Assembly: GCF_003148775.1 (NCBI RefSeq) | Contig: NZ_QGGW01000004.1 | Location: forward strand, 1 to 64,000 | Source: Roseicyclus mahoneyensis | GTDB lineage: Bacteria > Pseudomonadota > Alphaproteobacteria > Rhodobacterales > Rhodobacteraceae | Direction: 5' to 3' | DNA length: 64,000 bases | In this document: positions 1 to 7,775 of the stretch, piece after piece | How positions within the stretch are numbered: position 1 is the stretch's first letter | How the letters are laid out: each line of letters opens with the position of its first letter | Notes under the pieces: generated by a model | The model's database searches: none | The model's input: only the letters and a program-made list of their open reading frames with translations | Told to the model about the DNA's origin: nothing | Program-made: the position numbers and the translations under genes

Positions 1-11
1 ACCCGAGACCC

Positions 12-63
12 GGTTATGGCCGCCTGCGCAGCCTCCAGAATTGCGCAGCAGGCGGCCATAACC
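12..63. repeat. 15-bp perfect inverted repeat at the window edge
   Basis: Positions 12-26 and 49-63 are exact reverse complements separated by 22 bases. The structure lies inside the first codons of the partial Hpt-like gene and upstream of the part that looks like a real Hpt fold. It could be a natural hairpin or a fold-back artefact at a contig edge; the sequence alone cannot decide. Confidence 0.7.
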
Positions 64-429
64 TTCTACGGCGCGTCATTCCCAACATGCTATGGATTCG
101 ACTTCGCCGGCCTGAGCGATCTTGTGGGCGCCGACACCGCCGCGCGGCTGGTCCACGGAACCATTGCCGACGCGGACGAGGCCCTGGACCGGGCACGCGA
201 CGGGCACGCGGGTCTGGCCGAAATCGGCCATGCGGCGCACCGCGCCTTCGGCTCGGCCTCGATGGTCGGCTGGCAAGACCTTGCCGCCGTGCTGCGCGAG
301 ATCGAACAGGCCGCCATCACAGGCGAGGCGCATGCGATCCCCGAGCTTGCCGAGGATCTGGCCGCGATGATCGACCTGGCGCGGGGCGATGCCGCCACGC
401 TCGATGTGCGGCGCGCGGCCGCGTCCTGA
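16..429 (+). CDS. Hpt-like phosphotransfer domain protein, possibly 5'-partial
   Basis: The frame is open to the window start, so the true start may lie upstream of the ATG at 16. Residues from about 28 onward resemble a histidine phosphotransfer helix bundle: a helix ending in a glycine, then an AHR-x-FGSAS-x-VG segment around His75, where Hpt domains carry AHxLKGSAxxxG, then a helix with an acidic LREIE. The usual lysine after the histidine is replaced. If active it would accept phosphate from a kinase such as CheA. It is convergent with fliA. The first ~25 residues overlap the inverted repeat and do not look like Hpt sequence. Confidence 0.55.
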   Translation: MAACAASRIAQQAAITFYGASFPTCYGFDFAGLSDLVGADTAARLVHGTIADADEALDRARDGHAGLAEIGHAAHRAFGSASMVGWQDLAAVLREIEQAAITGEAHAIPELAEDLAAMIDLARGDAATLDVRRAAAS

Positions 430-480
430 CACAGGCAGGCCACCCGACGACGGGCCCGGCCTTGCGCGCGCCCCCTCACC

Positions 481-1203
481 TCAGGCCATGGCCTCCGACA
501 GCATCTCGCGCAAGCGCAAGATCGCGGCCTTCTTGATCTGCGACACCCGCCCCGTGGTCACGTCGAGGATCGCGCCGATCTCGTAGACGTTGAGTTCCTC
601 GACATAATACAGTTGCAGCACCTGCGCCTCGCGCTCGGGGATCTTGCCCAACGCCTGCGCCAGAAGGCCCTTCATCTGCGTCATCTGCATCGCATCCTCG
701 GCGCTGTGCGAGCGGTCGGCGAAGAGAAGCGAGAAATCGCTGTAGACCTCGTCAAGCGATTGCAGCTGGTTGACCTGAAACTTGGCCTCCCAATCTTGCA
801 GCTCGATCAGCGTGATGCCGAGGCTTTCGGCGACCTCGGCGGACTCGGGCGTGCGCTCGAGCTTGGATTCCAGCGCCCGGCGCGCCTTTTCGATCGAGGT
901 GCGCATGGTAATCGAGCTGCGGCACAGGTTCGAGTTGCGGCGCAGCTGGTCGATGATGGCGCCACGGATGCGGATCGCGGCATAGGCGGCGAAACCGACG
1001 CCCTCGCGCTGGCTGTAGCGCTGGCTGGCGTCGACAAGGCCAAGATAACCCGCCTGCAGCAGATCCTCGATCTCGGCAAAGCGTCCGACGCGGCCCCGGT
1101 AGTGCCAGGCGAGGCGTTCCACGAGCTTGAGGTTGTCCTCGACCAGTTTCTCGGGGCGGGGCAGTTGTTCGGCATAGGATTTCGGCGCGATCATCAAGGT
1201 CAT
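481..1203 (-). CDS. fliA: Flagellar sigma-28 factor FliA
   Basis: A 240-residue RNA polymerase sigma factor of the FliA group. Region 2 is seen around residues 40-95, with a DLLQAGYLGL segment followed by FAAYAAIRIRGAIIDQLRR, and region 4 with its helix-turn-helix lies near the C-terminus (ERE, YYVEEL, RVSQIKK). It directs polymerase to late flagellar genes; FlgM at 6985-7296 is the expected anti-sigma factor. The start is the ATG that overlaps the stop of the flhF-like gene in an ATGA, so the two are translationally coupled. It is the last gene of the flhA-flhF-fliA operon. Likely targets seen here are flgM, fliC, fliD, fliS and the operon starting at 9034. Confidence 0.95.
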   Translation of the reverse strand: MTLMIAPKSYAEQLPRPEKLVEDNLKLVERLAWHYRGRVGRFAEIEDLLQAGYLGLVDASQRYSQREGVGFAAYAAIRIRGAIIDQLRRNSNLCRSSITMRTSIEKARRALESKLERTPESAEVAESLGITLIELQDWEAKFQVNQLQSLDEVYSDFSLLFADRSHSAEDAMQMTQMKGLLAQALGKIPEREAQVLQLYYVEELNVYEIGAILDVTTGRVSQIKKAAILRLREMLSEAMA

Positions 1204-2267
1204 CCCGCTGCTGGATTGGTCAAGGTGTGTGGGTGAAACGGGTGCAGGCCCTCGGGGCGCGCGGTCGGATGCGCGAGGCGTCCGGCGTCGGCCGTTGTCT
1301 TGACGCGACCGCTGGACCACGGCGCCTCGGCCGGAGCCATGGCCTCGGCCGGGGGGACAAGCCCGTCGATCAGCTTGCCGCGGCGGCTGGTCCAGACATG
1401 GGTCAGGCCCGATTGTGCAAGAGCGTCGGCATCCTCGGACAGGGCCGTGTCGGAGGGGGCCAGCGTCAGCACCGCCCCCGAGGCGATCCCGTCCCAGCGC
1501 GCCCCGTGGCCCGCCACGCGGGCCGCGGTCAGGCCCGCGGGCAGCACCAGTAGGCAAACCGCACCATCCAGCGCCATCAGCGCCCGCGCGGCGGCGACCG
1601 GATCGGGGTGCAGATCGGAGACAACGACGATCTGCGGCGCATCGGGGGTTGCAACCAACAGCGTCTCTGCCGCGGCAAAGCCCATCTCGGCCCCCAGCAA
1701 CCACGCCTTTTGCGACAGGTAGGCCCCGTCGCACTGCGAGCCGGTGCCGCAAAAGACGAAGCCGGGCACGGCGCTGTCGCCATCTGGTTGCGCGGCCAGC
1801 CGCGCCTCGGCGATCTGCAGGGCAAGGGCGGATTTTCCTGCGCCCAGCGGCCCCACCAGAACGACGCGGGGCGCGGCAAGGATGGCAGCCGCGACGGGGG
1901 CGATGCCGATGGGCGGTCCGGGTGGCACGGTTGCCACGGGCGCGGCGGGGTCAGGGGTAGCGACAAGGCCCGACGGTGTGCCGATGGCTTGGGCCAGATG
2001 GGCGGCAAAGCCCGCCGCCCAACCCGGCACGGTGAAGGCCTCGGGCTCTGGCACGTTGGCCTGCGGCGACGCATCGACGTGCGGGTCGGCGGGCAGCTCG
2101 GGCCGGGGCGCGCGCGCGGGCATGGGCGCGGCTTCGTCACTTGCCATGATCTCGACCTGCCCGTCGCGGGCGCGGGTCGACAGGATCATCGCGTCGGGAC
2201 CAAGGCGGCGGATGATCTCATCCATCGCCGTGGCGCTGTCGGCGGCGCGCACCGTCACTACGGGCAT
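1200..2267 (-). CDS. flhF: FlhF-like protein with degenerate GTPase motifs
   Basis: 355 residues. The N-terminus matches FlhF (an LGPDAMILSTR segment at about residues 22-32), and a P-loop GPLGAGKS occurs near residues 139-146. FlhF is an SRP-type GTPase that sets flagellar position and number. The DTAG (G3) and TKxD (G4) motifs expected downstream are not recognisable; the equivalent places read SDLHPD and LAPSD. The central region is proline/alanine-rich. It starts on the last base of the flhA stop (TGATG) and ends overlapping fliA. No flhG partner is visible in the window. The placement supports the name, but GTP hydrolysis is doubtful. Confidence 0.8.
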   Translation of the reverse strand: MPVVTVRAADSATAMDEIIRRLGPDAMILSTRARDGQVEIMASDEAAPMPARAPRPELPADPHVDASPQANVPEPEAFTVPGWAAGFAAHLAQAIGTPSGLVATPDPAAPVATVPPGPPIGIAPVAAAILAAPRVVLVGPLGAGKSALALQIAEARLAAQPDGDSAVPGFVFCGTGSQCDGAYLSQKAWLLGAEMGFAAAETLLVATPDAPQIVVVSDLHPDPVAAARALMALDGAVCLLVLPAGLTAARVAGHGARWDGIASGAVLTLAPSDTALSEDADALAQSGLTHVWTSRRGKLIDGLVPPAEAMAPAEAPWSSGRVKTTADAGRLAHPTARPEGLHPFHPHTLTNPAAG

Positions 2268-4432
2268 CAGATTTGTCCTCCAGAGGCAGCAAGATCACGG
2301 GCCGGGACGCCTGACTGCGCACCGCCAAGGGTGCCCACGATCTCGATCCGGCGGGTTTCGGGCAGTTCGCTGACCGCCAGCACGATGGCGTCGACGGCAT
2401 GGCTTTTGAGGAAGCCGGCAAAGAGACGGCGCAGGCTGGACGAGACGACCACGACGGGTTGCCGCCCCTGCCCTGCCAGATCATCGGAAATCTCGGCCAG
2501 TCGTTTCAGGATGCGCTCGGCCAGCGATTGATCGAGCACAAGACCCGCGCCCTTGGCCTGACTGCGGACCAGAAGCTCCTCCAGATCGGGGGCAAGCGTG
2601 ACCAGCGGCAGCGACTCCTTGATCGGCGCGATCTGCTGGAGCAGTTGCCCCGCCAGCGCCGGGCGCAGCGCCTCGGCCATGTCGGCGGCCTCCAGCGTGC
2701 GGCCCGACAGCTCGGCCAGACCTTCAAGGATGCGCGGCAGGTCGCCCACCGGGATGCGCTCGGCCAAGAGGTGACGCATCACGGCCGTCAGCACATGCAG
2801 CGGCACCAGCTTGGGCACCACCGATTGCACCAGCGTCGGCGCGCTGCGGTCCAGCACATCGACCAGACCCTGCACGTCATCGGGCCCCAGCAGACGGCTG
2901 GCATGGGCATAAAGCATCTGGCTCAGATGGGTGGCGATGACGCTGTCGGGTTCCACGACGACATGATCGTCGGCCTCGGCCTCGGCCTGCTGGTGGGGCA
3001 AGATCCAGACCGCATCGAGACCAAAGGACGGGTCCTTGACCTCGACGCCGCGCAGCTTGCGCACCGAGGTTCCGCCGGGCAGCGCCAGCTTACGGTCGGG
3101 ATAGACCACATCCTCGGCCACGATGGATTGGCCGATGCGGATGCGGTAGGCGTTCGAGCCAAGGCTCAGGTCGTCGCGCACCCGCACGGCGGGCACGACA
3201 AAACCCATGGCCTTGGACACTTCGCGGCGGATGCCGGTGATGCGCGACACCAGCGCGCCGCCCTCGGCCTCGTCGATCAGCGGGATCAGTCCGAACCCGA
3301 TCTGGATCGTGATGCGCGCGTAATCGGTGACATCCTCGGTGGTGATGACCGACGGGTTGGCGTCTTCCGCCTTGGCGGGCGCAGGCAGGGCCGCGCGTGT
3401 GCCGCCCTGACGGAGCGTGGCCGTGCCTTCGTCGGCCGCGCCGTCCTGCCCGCGCCGCACCCAGGCCACGGCGGCAGAGGCCAGCGCGGCAAAAAGGAAC
3501 AGGCCCGTGGGCATGCCCGGCACAAGGCCGATGATCGCCAGAACCGCCGCCACCGGCACCCAGGCCCGGGTCAGGCCGACCTGCTTGCCGATATGGCCCG
3601 CAAAATCATGGTCCGAGGACACGCGGGTGACGATGATCGCGGTGGCGATGGACAAGAGCAGCGACGGGATCTGCGCGACAAGACCGTCGCCGATGGACAG
3701 CAGCACATAGACCTCGGCCGCCTGTCCCAGCGCGAGGCCGTGCTGGCTGGTGCCGATGATGATGCCGCCGATGATGTTGGCCGCAAGGATCAAGATGCCC
3801 GCGACCGCGTCGCCCTTCACGAATTTCGACGCGCCGTCCATGGAGCCGTAGAAATCAGCCTCTTCCGCGATCTCGGCGCGGCGCTCGCGGGCTTGATCGG
3901 GCGTCAGGTTGCCCGCGTTCATGTCGGCGTCGATGGCCATCTGCTTGCCGGGCATCGCGTCGAGCGTGAAGCGCGCCGACACCTCGGACACGCGGCCCGC
4001 ACCCTTGGTGATCACGACAAGGTTGATGATGACGAGGATGATGAAGACCACGATGCCGACCGCGAAATTGCCCGCGATGACGAAGGCGCCGAAGGCCTCG
4101 ATCACCCGGCCAGCCGCGTCCGCGCCGGTGTGCCCCTCGGTCAGCACGATCCGGGTCGAGGCGACGTTGAGCGCCAGCCGCAACACGGTGGCGATCAGCA
4201 AGAGGCTGGGAAAGCTGGAGAAATCGAGCGGACGGTAGCTGTTGAGCGCGACCATCAGGATCAGCAGCGACAGCAGGATGTTGAAGACAAAGAAGATGTC
4301 GAGCAGCAGCACCGGCAGCGGCAGCACCATCATCGCCACCAGCGCAAGAATACCCACGGGCAACAGCACGCCCCCGATCTGGCCGGGCGCGGCAAGGCGG
4401 GCGGTCAGGCTGGAGGACAGGGGTGTGCTCAT
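2267..4432 (-). CDS. flhA: Flagellar export gate protein FlhA
   Basis: 721 residues, normal for FlhA. The N-terminal half has about eight membrane segments and the family signature region (PSLLLIATVLRLALNVASTR, then the FIPEP-region equivalent with AIDADMNAG). The C-terminal half is the cytosolic platform that docks chaperone-substrate complexes in type III export. The start is the ATG at 4432, about 53 bases downstream of a perfect sigma-54 site on the same strand. An upstream in-frame extension would run through that promoter and is rejected. First gene of flhA-flhF-fliA, divergent from flgP. Confidence 0.97.
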   Translation of the reverse strand: MSTPLSSSLTARLAAPGQIGGVLLPVGILALVAMMVLPLPVLLLDIFFVFNILLSLLILMVALNSYRPLDFSSFPSLLLIATVLRLALNVASTRIVLTEGHTGADAAGRVIEAFGAFVIAGNFAVGIVVFIILVIINLVVITKGAGRVSEVSARFTLDAMPGKQMAIDADMNAGNLTPDQARERRAEIAEEADFYGSMDGASKFVKGDAVAGILILAANIIGGIIIGTSQHGLALGQAAEVYVLLSIGDGLVAQIPSLLLSIATAIIVTRVSSDHDFAGHIGKQVGLTRAWVPVAAVLAIIGLVPGMPTGLFLFAALASAAVAWVRRGQDGAADEGTATLRQGGTRAALPAPAKAEDANPSVITTEDVTDYARITIQIGFGLIPLIDEAEGGALVSRITGIRREVSKAMGFVVPAVRVRDDLSLGSNAYRIRIGQSIVAEDVVYPDRKLALPGGTSVRKLRGVEVKDPSFGLDAVWILPHQQAEAEADDHVVVEPDSVIATHLSQMLYAHASRLLGPDDVQGLVDVLDRSAPTLVQSVVPKLVPLHVLTAVMRHLLAERIPVGDLPRILEGLAELSGRTLEAADMAEALRPALAGQLLQQIAPIKESLPLVTLAPDLEELLVRSQAKGAGLVLDQSLAERILKRLAEISDDLAGQGRQPVVVVSSSLRRLFAGFLKSHAVDAIVLAVSELPETRRIEIVGTLGGAQSGVPARDLAASGGQI

Positions 4433-4484
4433 CTGGGCGGGCTCTCCGAAGGTGCCGGACGGGTCGGCGGTGTCAGGGTTTGCC

Positions 4485-4500
4485 TGCAAGCCGCGTGCCA
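4485..4500 (-). promoter_or_regulatory. Sigma-54 promoter for flhA-flhF-fliA
   Basis: On the minus strand the sequence reads TGGCACG-CGGC-TTGCA, an exact match to the -24/-12 consensus with the GG-N10-GC spacing. It faces flhA. Confidence 0.85.
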
Positions 4501-4532
4501 GACCGCCTGCCAGTCCGCCTGCCAGTCCGGGC
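4497..4532. repeat. Three tandem 12-bp repeats between divergent sigma-54 promoters
   Basis: Three consecutive 12-base units, GCCAGACCGCCT, GCCAGTCCGCCT and GCCAGTCCGGGC, fill the gap between the flhA and flgP promoters. The first unit overlaps the -24 element of the flhA promoter. They may be activator binding sites (FleQ/FleT); that is inference. Confidence 0.7.
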
Positions 4533-4540
4533 GCCCCGCA

Positions 4541-4556
4541 TGGCACGCCGATTGCA
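4541..4556 (+). promoter_or_regulatory. Sigma-54 promoter for flgP-flgT-flgA
   Basis: TGGCACG-CCGA-TTGCA, a perfect -24/-12 element 37 bases before the flgP start. It is divergent from the flhA promoter 41 bases away. Confidence 0.85.
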
Positions 4557-4592
4557 GGACGGGCCTGTCTGCAACCCGCAAGGAGCCCCCTG

Positions 4593-5117
4593 ATGCGCCG
4601 CACCCTGCCCCCCGTCCTCTCGCTTGCGTCAGTGCTGGCGCTGTCGGCCTGCGTGGGCCAACCCGGCCCGCTCGATGTCGTGCCTCACGACGCCGGTCCC
4701 GAGACCATGGCGCTGGCCCAGATCGCCGACGATCTGGAGCGTCTGTCGCAAGACCGCGCCGCGCGCGCCGGGGGCGAGGCGGTGCCGGTCCAGATCATCG
4801 GTCGCGGCTTCGGACAGGTCGCGGGCCAGCCCGGCGGCACCGCCAACGAACGTCGCCTGATGGCGATCCGCGCGGCCCGGATGGAGGCGCTGCGCGACCT
4901 GACCGAACAGGTTCACGGGGTGCAGATCAGTTCCAGTTCCACCTTGCGCGACGCCAGCATGACGAACGACACCATCAATGCGCTGGTCGAGGGCGAGATC
5001 CGCGGCGCGCGGACGCTGTCGATCACGCCGCGCGATGCCGACAGTTTCGAGGTCGTCATGGCGCTTGATCCCGACACGGTGCGCTACATCCTGCGCGCCG
5101 CACGCCGGGGGCTCTGA
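4593..5117 (+). CDS. flgP: Flagellar outer-membrane lipoprotein FlgP (LPP20 family)
   Basis: 174 residues with a lipoprotein signal peptide ending LSAC, so Cys20 is the predicted lipidated residue. The body resembles the LPP20 family: a RAARMEALRDLTEQVHG helix followed by a beta-rich VEGEIRGA segment. In other bacteria FlgP is an outer-membrane flagellar protein that supports the basal body or hook. The ATG at 4593 follows an AAGGAG ribosome site at 4580-4585. It heads flgP-flgT-flgA behind a sigma-54 promoter. The pairing with a flgT-like gene strengthens the call. Confidence 0.75.
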   Translation: MRRTLPPVLSLASVLALSACVGQPGPLDVVPHDAGPETMALAQIADDLERLSQDRAARAGGEAVPVQIIGRGFGQVAGQPGGTANERRLMAIRAARMEALRDLTEQVHGVQISSSSTLRDASMTNDTINALVEGEIRGARTLSITPRDADSFEVVMALDPDTVRYILRAARRGL

Positions 5118-5120
5118 GCC

Positions 5121-6203
5121 ATGCGCCGCACCGTGATGCTGCCCGGACTGATCGCGCTGGCCTTCGCGTTCAGCGGCGCCGCCCGGTCCGACACCGCCCG
5201 CACGGTGATCGCCACGGGGCAGGCCACGATGCAATCGGCCGCCGACAGCGACGCCGCGCGCCGCCGCGCACTGGGCGAGGCGCTGGTGGGGGCCGCGCTG
5301 GCGGGCGGTGCGCAGCTTGTGGGCTACAGCGCCATGTCGCAGGCGCGCATCACCAGCGACCTGACCGTGTTGCGCGCCACCGGGCAGGTTCTGTCGCACC
5401 GCGTCATCGGCGCGCGGCTGGACGGCCAGACCTGGATCATCGAGGTCGAGGCGCAGGTGGCCCCCCTGGCCGCGCGCCAATGCGCGGGCGGCCGGGTTCT
5501 GGCGCTGAGCATCACCCAGCCGCAGATCACCGCCCCCCCGCAGGCCCCGGCCTGGGCTGCAGTTCTGGCCGAAACGCTGGCCGCCGATCTGGTCGCCACG
5601 GCCGCAGGTCACCCCCGCGTCGCTTTCGACGGCGTGCTGGCCCGCGCGCCCGCATCATCCGGCATCGCGGCACAGCATGACTATGTCGCGCTGACCCGCG
5701 GAACGGTCGCACCACAGCCCGGCGCGCATGTTCTGACGCTCTCGCTCAGGCTCGCGCCGCAGGGCAACGCGCTGGCCATGACCACCGACATCACCCTGAG
5801 CGGCCCCGATGGGCAGAGCCAGCGCCGCCAGATCGTCACCGACGCGCGCCTGCCGCGCGGCGAGGCGCTGGACCTTGTGACCGGCCGCACCCGCGCGCGC
5901 GCCGAGGCGGATCTCGCCCGCGGCCTGTCGGATACACTCGACGCGCTCCTCGACAGCGCCGGATGTCAGGCACCCTCGGCCATCCTCGCCCGGTCTGGCG
6001 ACGGGCTGGAGGTGCCGATCGGCCAGCGCCACGGCCTGAGCCGTGGCAGTCTCGGCGTGATCGAAGGGGCGGGCCCCGAAACGGCCCTGCTGGAAATCGT
6101 CACGCTGCGGGGCGACCGCGCCACGCTGCGCCCGCTTGACCCGAGCGTCAACGCCGCTGCGCTGGCGGGTGCACGGGTGCATTTCGTGGAGACGGGCCTG
6201 TGA
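5121..6203 (+). CDS. flgT: FlgT-like periplasmic flagellar protein
   Basis: 360 residues with a signal peptide (hydrophobic stretch to about residue 22). The N-terminal part resembles the FlgT N-domain: a G-A-x-A start, an alanine-rich helix with RRRALGEALVGAA, then strands ending in a VEAQV segment. FlgT forms the H ring around the P/L rings in Vibrio, and a distant FlgT in R. sphaeroides is reported to act with the stator. The middle and C-terminal domains are divergent. It follows flgP by 3 bases and overlaps flgA by a GTGA. Name from motif and position. Confidence 0.65.
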   Translation: MRRTVMLPGLIALAFAFSGAARSDTARTVIATGQATMQSAADSDAARRRALGEALVGAALAGGAQLVGYSAMSQARITSDLTVLRATGQVLSHRVIGARLDGQTWIIEVEAQVAPLAARQCAGGRVLALSITQPQITAPPQAPAWAAVLAETLAADLVATAAGHPRVAFDGVLARAPASSGIAAQHDYVALTRGTVAPQPGAHVLTLSLRLAPQGNALAMTTDITLSGPDGQSQRRQIVTDARLPRGEALDLVTGRTRARAEADLARGLSDTLDALLDSAGCQAPSAILARSGDGLEVPIGQRHGLSRGSLGVIEGAGPETALLEIVTLRGDRATLRPLDPSVNAAALAGARVHFVETGL

Positions 6204-6928
6204 GCCTGAGGCTGACCCGGGCGCTGGCCTTCGGCGTGCTGCTGTGCCTGCCCCTGCCCGCCCGCGCCGACCCCGGCGATGGCGTCTCAGGGGCCGAGGC
6301 GCAGGCGCTGGTGGCCGCAGCCATGCAGGCCGCGCGTGTGCCGGGGCAGGCCCGGATCGCCGCCGCCCGCCCGCTGCCCGCCTGCGCGCACTGGCCCGAG
6401 GTAGGGCCCAGCACGCCGGGCGACTGGCGCACGGTCGATCTGCGCTGCACCGCGCCCGTCTGGGTGCGCACGCTGCGCACGGGCGCGCCGGTGCCCGCAT
6501 CAACCGACCCCGGCGTCGAGGAGACGGAGCCCCCCGCCACCGGACCCGGCCTTGTGCTGCGCGAAAGCCTTGCCCGCGGCGCCGTGATCGCGGCCGAGGA
6601 TCTCGCCCCTGCCCCCGCAGGCACAGGTTCAACCGCGGGACAGGTCACGGACCCCGACACGGTCGTCGGCCGCAGGCTGGCGGTAAACCTTGCGGCAGGG
6701 CGCGTGATCCTTGCACGCCATCTCGAACAGCATTGGCTGATCGCCGAGGGCACGGCGGTCGCCATCGCCTCGGGCGGGTCGGGCATCAGCGTGACGACCG
6801 CCGGTCAGGCACTGCAGAACGGCCAGCGCGGCGACCGCATCACGGTGCGCAACGCCGGTTCGGGGCGCGTGATCGAGGCCATCGTGACCGGGCCGGACAG
6901 CGTGGCCGTCAGACCTAACATGAATTGA
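6200..6928 (+). CDS. flgA: P-ring assembly chaperone FlgA
   Basis: 242 residues starting at GTG 6200, which overlaps the flgT stop as GTGA. A signal peptide ends near residue 23 (LPARA). The C-terminal half is a SAF domain typical of FlgA, with the LRESLARGAVIAAEDL segment and a late ALQNGQRGDRITVRN segment. FlgA acts in the periplasm to help FlgI assemble into the P ring. It is the last gene of flgP-flgT-flgA; the next gene, flgM, has its own sigma-28 promoter overlapping the flgA 3' end. Confidence 0.9.
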   Translation: MSLRLTRALAFGVLLCLPLPARADPGDGVSGAEAQALVAAAMQAARVPGQARIAAARPLPACAHWPEVGPSTPGDWRTVDLRCTAPVWVRTLRTGAPVPASTDPGVEETEPPATGPGLVLRESLARGAVIAAEDLAPAPAGTGSTAGQVTDPDTVVGRRLAVNLAAGRVILARHLEQHWLIAEGTAVAIASGGSGISVTTAGQALQNGQRGDRITVRNAGSGRVIEAIVTGPDSVAVRPNMN

Positions 6929-6942
6929 AAGGGCGCCGTTAA
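6916..6942 (+). promoter_or_regulatory. Sigma-28 promoter for flgM
   Basis: TAAC at 6916-6919, 15 bases, then GCCGTTAA at 6935-6942, seven of eight bases of the enteric GCCGATAA. The -35 half lies in the last codons of flgA. This fits autoregulation of the anti-sigma factor by its own sigma factor. Confidence 0.75.
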
Positions 6943-6984
6943 GGGGATCGAAGCCTGAGACCAGAGAGAGAGAGGCATACAGCC

Positions 6985-7296
6985 ATGAGCCTGCCCACCA
7001 TCCCCCCTTCGGTCCCGCCGCGCATGCGCCTTGGCGACATGGCGGACCCGACCGGCACCGCCCCGCGCAGCGCCTCCGGCAGTGGCCCCGCCACCGCCGC
7101 GGCCCCTGCCGATCAGGTCACGCTGAGTGACAGCGCCGCGCTCCAGATGGGCGAGACGCTGGCGGCCAAGTCGCCGCCCTTCGACCTTGAAACCGTGTCG
7201 CGCATCAAGCAGGCCATCGCCGAAGGCCGCTATCCGATCGACACCCAAGCCATCGCCGAGAGCCTGTTCGCGGGTTTCTCCGAATTGATCGTCTAG
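6985..7296 (+). CDS. flgM: Anti-sigma-28 factor FlgM
   Basis: 103 residues. The C-terminal third carries the FlgM signature, VSRIKQAIAEGRYPID then AIAESL. FlgM binds and holds FliA until the hook is finished and then leaves through the flagellar export channel. The N-terminal half is disordered and Pro/Ala-rich, as expected of an exported protein. Start ATG 6985 follows a purine-rich GAGAGAGAGAGG stretch. It has its own sigma-28 promoter. The next gene starts 14 bases later. Confidence 0.9.
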   Translation: MSLPTIPPSVPPRMRLGDMADPTGTAPRSASGSGPATAAAPADQVTLSDSAALQMGETLAAKSPPFDLETVSRIKQAIAEGRYPIDTQAIAESLFAGFSELIV

Positions 7297-7310
7297 ACAG
7301 GGGCCATAGC

Positions 7311-7691
7311 GTGACCGTTCTTCAGGTACTTCTCATCCTCACCGGCGTGGCCATCCTTGCGGCCACGGGCGTGATCTTGCGCCTGTCCAGCCAGCTCCGC
7401 CGCGCCACCGTGCAGGCCGCCGTCATGGCGCCCGCACTCGGCGAAGCCGAGATCGACGCGATCAGCCGCCGGGTCGCAGGCGCGCTGGGCGCGGCCGACG
7501 AGACCGGCCTCGACACCATCGCGGCCAAGATCGACCAGCTGCGCGCGGAATTCGACTGGGTGGTGGGCGAAAGCCTGATCACGCAGGCGGTATCGCTGGC
7601 GCGGACCGGACATACCGAAGGCGAGATCGCGCAGGCAACCGGCATCAGCGCCGACGAGTTGCAGGCGATCCGCCGGTTCCGCCGTCACTGA
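7311..7691 (+). CDS. Small membrane-anchored protein with C-terminal helix-turn-helix-like motif
   Basis: 126 residues, GTG start. One N-terminal membrane helix (about residues 5-25), a helical middle region, and a C-terminal segment SLARTGHTEGEIAQATGISADE-L of the type seen in DUF2802 and Bacillus YlxL-type proteins, which sit in flagellar operons. Function unknown. It lies directly behind flgM and is probably co-transcribed with it, hence in the sigma-28 regulon. A strong hairpin follows. Confidence 0.7.
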   Translation: MTVLQVLLILTGVAILAATGVILRLSSQLRRATVQAAVMAPALGEAEIDAISRRVAGALGAADETGLDTIAAKIDQLRAEFDWVVGESLITQAVSLARTGHTEGEIAQATGISADELQAIRRFRRH

Positions 7692-7714
7692 CACGCGGCA
7701 CCCAGCCAAGGTGA

Positions 7715-7751
7715 CGCAAACGGCCCCGGAAGAATCCCGGGGCCGTTTGCG
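7715..7751. terminator. Strong hairpin between convergent genes, probable bidirectional terminator
   Basis: A perfect 15-bp stem (7715-7729 with 7737-7751) and a 7-base loop separates two convergent genes. There is no clear U-tract on either side, so termination is inferred from position and stem strength. Confidence 0.6.
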
Positions 7752-7775
7752 TTCCAAAAACCAAGGTCGCGCAGA

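Noticed and set aside
481-1752. fliA with a long N-terminal extension
   Set aside because: The extra part overlaps the flhF-like gene and is Arg/Gly-rich; the ATG at 1203 gives a normal-length FliA.
2399-5068. Long plus-strand frame opposite flhA (889 codons) and similar shadows opposite cheA3 (10744-13494) and fliI/fliK (26548-29169)
   Set aside because: Composition typical of antisense frames in GC-rich genes, no start signals, and the genes on the other strand are unambiguous.
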